From contig JANXBB010000147.1 in the NCBI GenBank assembly GCA_025061975.1, positions 1 to 20,107 of the forward strand: a DNA stretch of 20,107 nt, in the 5' to 3' direction. Within the stretch, counting starts at the first letter, position 1; every line of letters begins with the position of its first letter. The notes below the pieces were generated by a model. It did not search any database. It saw only the letters and a list, made by a program, of their open reading frames with translations, and was not told the origin of the DNA. Source of the stretch: Caldifarciminota bacterium (GTDB taxonomy: Bacteria > Hydrothermota > Tepidihabitantia > Tepidihabitantales > CAIPLT01). Below are positions 1-6,999 of the stretch, in pieces. A program made the position numbers and the translations under genes.

Positions 1-766
1 AATTCAATTTACTCCGGATCTGATGCCCTCAGATATTACGGGCACGGAAATAATTGAGGAAGATCCGATAACACATAAACGAACATTTCGGTTTATTAAA
101 GGACCGATTTTTGCTAATATTGTATTAGCTGACGAGATCAATCGAACTCCGCCTAAAACTCAAGCAGCGCTTTTGCAGGCAATGCAGGAGCACAAAGTTA
201 CAGTTTCCGGGGTTACTCATTTATTGCCTGAGCCTTTTTTTGTTTTAGCAACACAAAATCCAATCGAGCAAGAAGGGACTTATCCGTTACCTGAAGCTCA
301 GCTTGATCGTTTTATGTTAAGTATTTATATTGATTATCCTTCCTTTGATGAAGAGTTAGAGATTGTGAAAAACACTACTTCAGCTTATGCCCCGGATTTA
401 AATAAAGTGCTTAACAGCCAAGAAATTTTAAAGCTTCAGAAGTTAGTCCGGCGAGTGCCGGTAGCTGATGATGTGATTAAATATGCGGTAAAACTTGTGA
501 CCCTGACACGGCCCAATAATGACAATGAGCTTAAATTTGTTAAAGAATGGATCAGTTGGGGTGCCGGTCCACGAGCATCACAGTATTTAATTTTAGGTGC
601 TAAAGCTCGTGCAATTTTGGATGGTAGATATACTCCGACGCGAGATGATATTCGCGCAGTAGCAAAAAGTGTCTTGCGTCATAGAATAATTACTAACTTT
701 AATGCAGAAGCTGAGGGAATAAAATCCGAGGATATAATTGAACGAATTCTTTCAGTAATAAAATAA
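1..766 (+). CDS. MoxR-family AAA+ ATPase (5' end outside window)
   Basis: C-terminal ~254 residues of a MoxR-type AAA+ ATPase, a family of chaperone-like ATPases that help assemble or activate partner proteins. The frame is open from base 2, reading [14 protein letters not shown], a standard internal MoxR stretch, so the Met at 23-25 is internal and the Walker A segment lies upstream of the window. Visible motifs are Walker B with flanks ([10 protein letters not shown]), sensor 1 ([20 protein letters not shown]), the arginine-finger region (AQLDRFM) and the sensor-2 lid motif (GAGPRASQ). MoxR genes usually precede DUF58 and von Willebrand factor A genes; here a YceD gene follows 26 bp later, so such partners would have to be upstream. 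Family assignment is secure; the client protein is unknown. Confidence 0.95.
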   Translation, partial: IQFTPDLMPSDITGTEIIEEDPITHKRTFRFIKGPIFANIVLADEINRTPPKTQAALLQAMQEHKVTVSGVTHLLPEPFFVLATQNPIEQEGTYPLPEAQLDRFMLSIYIDYPSFDEELEIVKNTTSAYAPDLNKVLNSQEILKLQKLVRRVPVADDVIKYAVKLVTLTRPNNDNELKFVKEWISWGAGPRASQYLILGAKARAILDGRYTPTRDDIRAVAKSVLRHRIITNFNAEAEGIKSEDIIERILSVIK

Positions 767-792
767 ATTATAATGTTACTTAGGAGCTAAAA

Positions 793-1233
793 ATGGTTAC
801 GGTAAAGAAAAGTAAACTTTTAATTAATGTTAATGCGGTTCCGAATGGAGTAACAAAGATTAGCAAAGAACTCGACGCAAATGATTTAGATCTTGGGCAT
901 TTAGAGTTTTGTAGTCCGATAAAAGTAGATTTAGAACTTACCAAAAATGCTAATAATGTTCGAGTAACTGGTACGGTGGATTTTTGTCTTAAACTTATAT
1001 GTGTTAATTGTTTAGAAGAATTTGAAAGGCAGTTTTCAGAGAAGGTCTATCAGGAGTACATTCGTGTTGCAGCTAAAAAGATTCCTTTTGTTGAACAACT
1101 AGAAGAGGTTGATTTTATTCGTGAGTACTATTCTCAAGATTTTTTTGACTTAAGCCCATTAATTCACGATATAATAATTCTAGCAATACCTTTAGCACCT
1201 TGGTGTCGAGTTGACTGTAAGGGAATTGAATAA
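793..1233 (+). CDS. YceD/DUF177 family protein, short C-terminus
   Basis: 146-residue DUF177 (YceD) protein. In E. coli and plants this family is tied to 23S rRNA accumulation and ribosomal protein L32; its gene normally sits directly before rpmF. The family signature is the central Cys pair in LICVNCLEEFERQF plus the terminal CRVDCKGIE. Family members usually continue CKGLCPxCGxNLN; this one stops right after CKGIE, so the second half of the C-terminal Cys motif is missing. The next gene is a PEGA-domain gene, not rpmF. A Shine-Dalgarno sequence (TAGGAG, 781-786) supports the ATG. No alternative frame restores the missing Cys motif before the next gene. Function in ribosome biogenesis is inferred from family only. 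Confidence 0.85.
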   Translation: MVTVKKSKLLINVNAVPNGVTKISKELDANDLDLGHLEFCSPIKVDLELTKNANNVRVTGTVDFCLKLICVNCLEEFERQFSEKVYQEYIRVAAKKIPFVEQLEEVDFIREYYSQDFFDLSPLIHDIIILAIPLAPWCRVDCKGIE

Positions 1234-1248
1234 CACAAACAGGAGGCT

Positions 1249-1701
1249 ATGATGCAGAGATTAATTTTCATAGTTTTAAGTTTTTTTCTTGTGAGTATGA
1301 GTTTAGGAAACACTCAAACAGGCTATTTAACAGTAAATACCCAACCTTTAGGTAAAATTGTTTATTTGGATGGAGATTCGATTGGAATTACTCCAATAAT
1401 CAATTATCCGTTAAAACCCGGCGAATATACTATTAGCCTTTATCCGTCAGAGCAGATTGAAAATGAATACTGGCGCTTGGCCCAAGGCAATCTTTGTAAT
1501 AAATGTTCTTCGTTGTGGGAATTGACAAAAATCGGGGCCGGAACAAAGCGAATAAAAATTGAGCCGGGTGTTGTGACCGAGGTTTTCTTTTCAGATAAAA
1601 GAATAAATTGTGCCCCGACTAAAGCTAAGTTTGCTTTAGGAAGTGTGTCAATAATTGGATTTACAATACCGTTTATTTTAGGATATTTTCTTGGTCGATA
1701 G
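1249..1701 (+). CDS. Exported PEGA-domain protein
   Basis: 150 residues. An N-terminal signal peptide (residues 1 to ~20, core LIFIVLSFFLVSMSLG) is followed at ~24-70 by a PEGA domain: GYLTVNTQPLGKIVYLDG, then GITP and KPGEYTISL, the usual strand pattern of this surface/cell-wall associated beta domain. Residues 127-147 form a second hydrophobic stretch ending in GYFLGR that may anchor the C-terminus. Cys83 and Cys86 form a CxxC pair, with Cys121 further on. There is no lipobox. A strong Shine-Dalgarno (AGGAGG, 1241-1246) precedes tandem ATG codons at 1249 and 1252; the first is slightly close to it, so translation may begin at either. PEGA proteins have no single known function; location outside the inner membrane is inferred. 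Confidence 0.8.
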   Translation: MMQRLIFIVLSFFLVSMSLGNTQTGYLTVNTQPLGKIVYLDGDSIGITPIINYPLKPGEYTISLYPSEQIENEYWRLAQGNLCNKCSSLWELTKIGAGTKRIKIEPGVVTEVFFSDKRINCAPTKAKFALGSVSIIGFTIPFILGYFLGR

Positions 1702-1723
1702 CATACAAAGCTAAAACGAGTCG

Positions 1724-2806
1724 ATGTGTAAAATTCTAAGATTGGCGGTTTTTATTCTGCTAATTATTATGTTGGCCCAAGCTCAAAATTCCCCAGTCAA
1801 CTTTCGGGAAGCAATGTTTTACCGAAAGTTAGATAACAAAAAAGTTGTTTGTGAACTTTGTCCGCGATCCTGTGTAATTTCTTCCGGGAAAAGAGGGTTT
1901 TGTCGCAACCGAGAAAACGTTGATGGGAAACTTTATTCAGTGGTATATAATCGCCCAGTATCAATAGGAATCGAGCCTATAGAAAAAGCACCTTTTTATC
2001 ATTTTATGCCCGGAGCGATGCGACTTACTTTAGCAACGGTTGGGTGCAATCAACACTGTAAGTACTGCCAGAATTGGGAGATTTCTCAACGATCGGTAGA
2101 AGAAGTGGAAAATTATTATTTATCACCTGAGGATATTATAAAATTAGCTCAAGAGAAAAAAGTTAAAATTATTTGTTTTACATATACCGAGCCCATTGTT
2201 TTTTATGAGTACATGTATGATATTGCAAAATTAGCTCGGAAGGAAGGGTTAAAAAGTGTTGTTGTGACTGGCGGATACATTAATCCGAAACCACTGCACG
2301 AGCTAACTAAGGTTGTAGATGCAATAAAAATCGATTTGAAAGGTTTTAACGAAAAATTTTATAATGAAGTTTGCAATTCCGAGTTAGCGCCGGTTTTAGA
2401 GGCAATTAAAATTGTAAAGCAATCAAATGTTCATTTAGAAATTGTAAATTTGGTTGTTCCGACTTTAAATGATGATACCAACGAAATTAAAGCAATGTGT
2501 CTTTGGATAAAAGAAAATATAGGAAGTGAAGTTCCAATTCATTTTTCGCGTTTTTTCCCTCAGTATAAATTGCAGAAATTACCGCCAACTCCGATTACTA
2601 CTTTAGAGCGTAGTGCTCAAATTGCTAAACAGGTAGGGCTTAAATATGTATACTTAGGGAATGTTTTCGGACACGAATTAGAAAATACGTATTGTCCACA
2701 ATGTCACAAATTACTTATTAAGCGGCAAGGTTATTCAATACTAGAAAATAATATTTTAAAAGGACAATGTAAATTTTGCGGTGAAAAAATTTATGGAGTT
2801 TTCTAA
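1724..2806 (+). CDS. AmmeMemoRadiSam-type radical SAM protein with N-terminal signal-like leader
   Basis: 360-residue radical SAM enzyme of the AmrS / pyruvate formate-lyase-activase-like group. It has the S-adenosylmethionine cluster motif C108NQHC112KYC115, an N-terminal Cys set (C43, C46, C50, C60 in CELCPRSC and RGFCRNRE) typical of AmrS, and a C-terminal zinc-ribbon-like pair of CxxC motifs (C324/C327, C349/C352). The family core normally begins close to the REAMFYRKL segment (residues 28-36). Here a 20-residue leader comes first: positive n-region, hydrophobic LAVFILLIIML, then AQA-Q, which reads as a Sec signal peptide with a cleavage site. The start at 1724 has no good Shine-Dalgarno; in-frame ATGs at 1769 and 1814 are alternatives and the latter would give a cytoplasmic protein. 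Substrate unknown. The AmmeMemoRadiSam partner genes are not in this window. Confidence 0.88.
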   Translation: MCKILRLAVFILLIIMLAQAQNSPVNFREAMFYRKLDNKKVVCELCPRSCVISSGKRGFCRNRENVDGKLYSVVYNRPVSIGIEPIEKAPFYHFMPGAMRLTLATVGCNQHCKYCQNWEISQRSVEEVENYYLSPEDIIKLAQEKKVKIICFTYTEPIVFYEYMYDIAKLARKEGLKSVVVTGGYINPKPLHELTKVVDAIKIDLKGFNEKFYNEVCNSELAPVLEAIKIVKQSNVHLEIVNLVVPTLNDDTNEIKAMCLWIKENIGSEVPIHFSRFFPQYKLQKLPPTPITTLERSAQIAKQVGLKYVYLGNVFGHELENTYCPQCHKLLIKRQGYSILENNILKGQCKFCGEKIYGVF

Positions 2807-2814
2807 AACGTAAA

Positions 2815-3858
2815 ATGGCTGCCGAGGTTTATTTTATCGCTCCTAAGCAAATAAGTTCCCGAACATTAGAAAAAGTTTTTGCAAGAACAAGATTTTTAGA
2901 GCAATTTACTTTAAAGGATCGATTAGCACTTAAGGTTCATTTTGGTGAAAAGAATAATTACAACCATCTCGCACCGGAATATGTTAAAATGATAATTGAG
3001 ATAATAAAAAAATCCCAACTTAAAGTTTCTGTCGTTGAGACCTCTTCGTTATATCGAGGTGCTCGGCAAAATCGTACAGCACATCTGAAATTAGCAATTG
3101 AACACGGATTTTCTGAAGAATATTTAAATGCGCCAATTGAAATATTAGACGGCGAGCGCGGCGAGGAATATTTTGAGGTGCCGACGCCTTTTACTAGTGT
3201 AAAAAAAGCCAAACTTGCCAGAGGTCTTCAGAATTTTTCAGGCATAGTAAATTTAGCGCATTTTAAAGGACATTTTGTTGTCGGTTTTGGCGGAGCCCTA
3301 AAAAATATTGCGATGGGTCTTGCTGCGAAAGGTGGCAAATTAGAGATGCATTCCGAAACTAAGCTTTCAATTAAAGAAGTAAAGTGTCAAAAATGTAAAA
3401 AGTGTCTTGAAGTTTGTCCGGCTCAAGCGATTTTGATTACGGAAACCTCATCGCTGATAACTAATAAATGTGTTGGTTGTGCGTGTTGCGTAGAAGTATG
3501 CCCGATTGGGGCAATAAAGATTAATTGGGATTCAGCGTCAGAGACTACTCAAGTAAGAATGGCTGAGTATGTTTGGGCGATTCTTCAGAACCGCCGAGCA
3601 ATTCATTTTAATTTTGCAATAAAGATTACTCCGAATTGCGATTGTATGGACTTTACTGAAGATCCGATGATGCCCGATATTGGGCTTTTTGCATCATTAG
3701 ATCCGGTAGCTTGTGACAATGCAGTTTGGGAGCAGGTTCATATAGCAATTAGAAATTTATATCCACAGCTTAATCCTGAAATAATTCTTGAATATAGCGA
3801 AAAGATTGGATTGGGAACGAGAAAATACAAACTAATAGAAATAAAAGATGAAGAATAA
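2815..3858 (+). CDS. DUF362 domain protein with two [4Fe-4S] clusters
   Basis: 347 residues. A DUF362 domain is interrupted by a 2x[4Fe-4S] ferredoxin insert at ~188-236: C191xxC194xxC197xxxC201P and C219xxC222xxC225xxxC229P. Typical DUF362 features are visible: LALKVHFGEKNN near the N-terminus, KGHFVVGFGGALKNIAMG at ~151-168, and the C-terminal CDCMDFTEDPMMPDIG...SLDPVACDNA segment. DUF362 proteins are uncharacterised anaerobe-enriched proteins thought to pass electrons. The gene starts 8 bp after the radical SAM gene and overlaps scpA by 11 bp, so the three are surely co-transcribed. A role as electron donor to the neighbouring radical SAM enzyme is possible but is inference. The ATG has no clear Shine-Dalgarno and probably depends on translational coupling. 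Confidence 0.9.
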   Translation: MAAEVYFIAPKQISSRTLEKVFARTRFLEQFTLKDRLALKVHFGEKNNYNHLAPEYVKMIIEIIKKSQLKVSVVETSSLYRGARQNRTAHLKLAIEHGFSEEYLNAPIEILDGERGEEYFEVPTPFTSVKKAKLARGLQNFSGIVNLAHFKGHFVVGFGGALKNIAMGLAAKGGKLEMHSETKLSIKEVKCQKCKKCLEVCPAQAILITETSSLITNKCVGCACCVEVCPIGAIKINWDSASETTQVRMAEYVWAILQNRRAIHFNFAIKITPNCDCMDFTEDPMMPDIGLFASLDPVACDNAVWEQVHIAIRNLYPQLNPEIILEYSEKIGLGTRKYKLIEIKDEE

Positions 3859-4540
3859 TTTAGAAATTCAAACGGAGGTTTTTTCAGGACCTATAGAATT
3901 ATTAGTTTATCTGGTTCGTAAGAACGAAATTGATATTCTAGAAATTCCGATAAGTAAAATTACCAATGAGTATTTACAATACTTAAAAACAGCTCAAAGT
4001 TTAAACATTGAGTTGGGGATTGAATTTCTTTTAATGGCAGTAGTTTTAATTCGCTTAAAGATCACAAGTCTTTTACCCTCGACAACCTCTCAAGAGGAGT
4101 TACCGGAGTCGAAAATGAGTTTGGAAGAGATTATTGCTGAGTATAGAAAATATACTCAGATCGCAAATTTACTCGGCGATTTAGAAAAAAAGCGCGCATT
4201 CTTTTTCCCAAGAAAACCCAATTTTAAAGCTGAGATAATAGATGAGCATGATGATATTTACTCGCTAATTTTGGCATTTAAGAATTTACTTGCCAAACGG
4301 CGAGAAACGCCAACGCTAGATATTGTTGTGCCCGAAATTAAATTAGAAGATAAGATTTTGGAGTTACGGAAGATTTTTGAAATTCACCATAAAATTACGT
4401 TTTCCGATTTAACCCGAAATTCCCAAAGTATTACCGAAATTATTCTACTTTTTATTGCTTTATTAGAACTAATTCGTTTAGGCGAAATAAAAGCTCGTCA
4501 AGAAACAGAATTTTCGGAGATTTTTTTAGAAAAATATTGA
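3848..4540 (+). CDS. scpA: Segregation and condensation protein A (kleisin)
   Basis: 230-residue kleisin subunit of the bacterial SMC condensin complex, which bridges the two SMC heads and organises and segregates the chromosome. The N-terminal SMC-neck-binding segment is clear: VFSGPIELLVYLVRKNEIDI then IPISKITNEYLQYL, LGIEFLLMAVVLIRLK. A central acidic linker leads to a C-terminal winged helix (~155-230) ending GEIKARQETEFSEIFLEKY. The length is typical. The start overlaps the DUF362 gene by 11 bp. The usual companion scpB does not follow; instead a tRNA promoter overlaps the stop codon. Assignment is secure from the kleisin N-terminus. Confidence 0.95.
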   Translation: MKNNLEIQTEVFSGPIELLVYLVRKNEIDILEIPISKITNEYLQYLKTAQSLNIELGIEFLLMAVVLIRLKITSLLPSTTSQEELPESKMSLEEIIAEYRKYTQIANLLGDLEKKRAFFFPRKPNFKAEIIDEHDDIYSLILAFKNLLAKRRETPTLDIVVPEIKLEDKILELRKIFEIHHKITFSDLTRNSQSITEIILLFIALLELIRLGEIKARQETEFSEIFLEKY

Positions 4541-4565
4541 CCGTTCGAATGGTTATTAGTAATAT
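4537..4565 (+). promoter_or_regulatory. Sigma70-type promoter for tRNA-Ser and probably murA-ispG-nnr-queF
   Basis: TTGACC (4537-4542), a 17-bp spacer, then TAATAT (4560-4565). The expected start at about 4572 lies ~9 bp before the tRNA 5' end, leaving a short leader for RNase P to remove. The -35 box overlaps the TGA stop codon of scpA. Because only 15 bp separate the tRNA from murA and no other promoter fits there, the downstream genes are probably read from here. Confidence 0.75.
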
Positions 4566-4580
4566 TTTAGAAAAATTTAC

Positions 4581-4671
<91 letters not shown>

Positions 4672-4685
4672 TTAAAGTTAGAGCT

Positions 4686-5948
4686 ATGGATAAATTAATT
4701 ATTTACGGCGGCCAAAAATTAAAAGGGACAATTAAAGCGTCGCGGGCTAAAAATGCTACATTGCCGATTATGGCAGCAACGCTTCTTACTTCAAAACCGG
4801 TGCGTATCCGAAATGTCCCACAGGTTCAAGATGTTAAAACTATGGCTGAGTTGCTTAAGTCTTTAGGTGCTGAAGTTAATTTTGATGGAGACGATGTTAT
4901 TATCGAATCGCAAAACGATTTATTATTAGAAGCACCGTTTGATATTGTGCGCAAAATGCGTGCTTCGTATTATGTATTAGGCCCGCTTCTTGCGCGCTAT
5001 CGAAAAGCGAAAGTTTATCTACCGGGAGGCTGTGCAATCGGTCCACGACCGATAGATCTTCATATTAAAGGTATGGAAGCATTAGGAGCACGCATTGAAA
5101 TTCGTCACGGTTATATTGAGGCTGAGGCAAAGGTACTAAAAGGGCAGGAAATATTGTTAGAAGGTAAAGCTGGGCCTAGTGTAGGAGCAACAGCTAATGT
5201 TATGATGGCAGCAACATTAGCTAAAGGAACGACAAAAATTATCGGGGCCGCTTTGGAGCCGGAAATTGTTGATCTGGCGAACTTTTTAAATTCCTTGGGT
5301 GCTAAGATAAGCGGGCAAGGGACTTCGACAATAACCATTGAAGGAGTTAAAGAATTAAACGGTGGAGAATGGACGCCGATTCCTGACCGAATAGAAGTAG
5401 GCACATATCTGTGTGCTGCAATTGCAACTTACGGAGAAATTTCTATAGAGCAATGTGAACCAAAACATTTGGATGCTGTGCTTTTTATTTTTAATCAACT
5501 TGGCTGCGAAGTCTCAGTTGACCAAAAAGTGATCCGGCTGAAGGCTCCTTACCGACCCAAGGCAATTTCTATTGTTACTGCGCCATATCCGGGTTTCCCC
5601 ACAGATCTTCAAGCACAGATAATGGCTGTGTTGGCAACAGCTTCTGGAGTTAGTTATGTTACTGAAAATATTTTTAAAGCTCGATTTTTGCACGCACTTG
5701 AACTTAATCGAATGGGAGCAGATATCAAAATCGAAGACAATGTAGCAATAATTAATGGTGTTAAACGTTTAAGCGGAGCTAAAGTTATGGCTTCGGACCT
5801 TAGAGCATCGGCAGCATTAGTGATTGCCGGGTTGGGTGCCGAAGGCGTTACGGAAATTTCGAGAATTTATCATTTAGATCGGGGATACGAAGCGTTAGAA
5901 AAAAAATTAACCGCGTTGGGAGCGAAACTCGAACGCATAAAAACATAA
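4686..5948 (+). CDS. murA: UDP-N-acetylglucosamine 1-carboxyvinyltransferase
   Basis: 420 residues, full length. MurA transfers enolpyruvate from PEP to UDP-GlcNAc, the first committed step of peptidoglycan synthesis in the cytoplasm. Catalytic residues are in place: K22-N23 (AKNATLP), and Cys116 in the mobile loop (LPGGCAIGPRPIDLH), the residue alkylated by fosfomycin. Other signatures are GPSVGATANVMMAA, PDRIEVGTYL, YPGFPTDLQAQ and DLRASAALVIAGL. One oddity: the usual SGAKNA before the catalytic Lys reads SRAKNAT. The start follows the tRNA by 15 bp, with at most a weak Shine-Dalgarno (TTAGAG). Part of a run murA-ispG-nnr-queF. Confidence 0.97.
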   Translation: MDKLIIYGGQKLKGTIKASRAKNATLPIMAATLLTSKPVRIRNVPQVQDVKTMAELLKSLGAEVNFDGDDVIIESQNDLLLEAPFDIVRKMRASYYVLGPLLARYRKAKVYLPGGCAIGPRPIDLHIKGMEALGARIEIRHGYIEAEAKVLKGQEILLEGKAGPSVGATANVMMAATLAKGTTKIIGAALEPEIVDLANFLNSLGAKISGQGTSTITIEGVKELNGGEWTPIPDRIEVGTYLCAAIATYGEISIEQCEPKHLDAVLFIFNQLGCEVSVDQKVIRLKAPYRPKAISIVTAPYPGFPTDLQAQIMAVLATASGVSYVTENIFKARFLHALELNRMGADIKIEDNVAIINGVKRLSGAKVMASDLRASAALVIAGLGAEGVTEISRIYHLDRGYEALEKKLTALGAKLERIKT

Positions 5949-5955
5949 TTTATCA

Positions 5956-6999
5956 ATGTCTAAATTTTCAGTTTTTGTTAGAAACATTCAGCTTGGCGGT
6001 GGGGCACCCGTAAGGATCCAATCGATGACCAAGTGTCCTACAGATGATATTCCATTGCTTTTAAGAGAGATAAAAACACTGGAAAAAGCTGGCTGTGAAA
6101 TTGTTCGAATTGCAATCCCAAACCATAAAGCTCTTGAAAGTATTCCGATACTTAAAACGAAAACGACAATGCCAATAGTTGCTGATATTCATTTTGATTA
6201 TAAGTTAGCAATTGCAGCAATTAAGAGAGGCGTTGATAAAATTCGAATTAATCCCGGAAATATTGGTGCAAGATGGAAGATTGAAGAAATTATTTCAGTG
6301 GCTAAGGATTTTAACGTCCCAGTAAGAATTGGGGTGAATGCTGGTTCTTTGTCTAAGGAAATTCTTAAAAAATACGGTCGTCCAACACCTCAAGCATTAG
6401 TTTTTAGTTTAGAAGAGCAATTAAAAATATTTGAAAAGAAAAATTTTTATAACTTAGTTCTATCGGCTAAGACAACAAATCCTCAAGAAACAATTGAAGT
6501 TTATGAAAGCTTAAACGAGAAATTTCCTTATCCATTGCATCTCGGAGTTACTGAATCAGGATTACCACTTCAAGGTGCAGTGCGTTCGACATCAGCGTTA
6601 GCAATTTTACTGTATCAGGGAATTGGCGATACGATAAGAATATCATTAACTGGTCCAGCAGTATTAGAAGTTATAGTTGCAAAAGAACTTTTACAGAGTC
6701 TTGGATTAAGAGTATTTGGTCCGCAACTTATTAGTTGCCCAGTATGTGGACGGTGTAAAGTAAATTTAATAAAAATTGCCCAAAGGGTTGAACGAAAACT
6801 GCAGTGTTTCAATTCGCCGATAAAGGTTGCCGTAATGGGTTGTGTAGTTAATGGTCCAGGCGAAGCCCGTTTTGCTGATTACGGAATCGCTTGTGGGAAA
6901 AAAAGTGGTGTGATTTTTAAAAAGGGCAAAGTGCTAAAGAAATGCCCTGAAGACGAATTAGCTAAAGAATTAATCGCGACGATAAAAGCGGATTTATGA
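5956..6999 (+). CDS. ispG: 4-hydroxy-3-methylbut-2-enyl diphosphate synthase
   Basis: 347 residues, the compact bacterial form. IspG (GcpE) is the [4Fe-4S] enzyme that reductively converts methylerythritol cyclodiphosphate to HMBPP in the MEP isoprenoid pathway. TIM-barrel signatures: VRIQSMTKCPTDD, VADIHFDYKLAI, KIRINPGNIG, VRIGVNAGSL, HLGVTESG. The cluster ligands are C261 and C264 in CPVCGRC, C296 and E303 in VMGCVVNGPGEA. An additional Cys267 takes the position where family members commonly have Thr. It begins 7 bp after murA and ends in ATGA overlapping nnr. It implies the MEP rather than mevalonate route and an electron donor such as ferredoxin or flavodoxin encoded elsewhere. Confidence 0.97.
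   Translation: MSKFSVFVRNIQLGGGAPVRIQSMTKCPTDDIPLLLREIKTLEKAGCEIVRIAIPNHKALESIPILKTKTTMPIVADIHFDYKLAIAAIKRGVDKIRINPGNIGARWKIEEIISVAKDFNVPVRIGVNAGSLSKEILKKYGRPTPQALVFSLEEQLKIFEKKNFYNLVLSAKTTNPQETIEVYESLNEKFPYPLHLGVTESGLPLQGAVRSTSALAILLYQGIGDTIRISLTGPAVLEVIVAKELLQSLGLRVFGPQLISCPVCGRCKVNLIKIAQRVERKLQCFNSPIKVAVMGCVVNGPGEARFADYGIACGKKSGVIFKKGKVLKKCPEDELAKELIATIKADL

Noticed and set aside
769-774. TATAAT before the DUF177 gene
   Set aside because: No recognisable -35 box at 16-18 bp upstream; expected by chance in AT-rich sequence.
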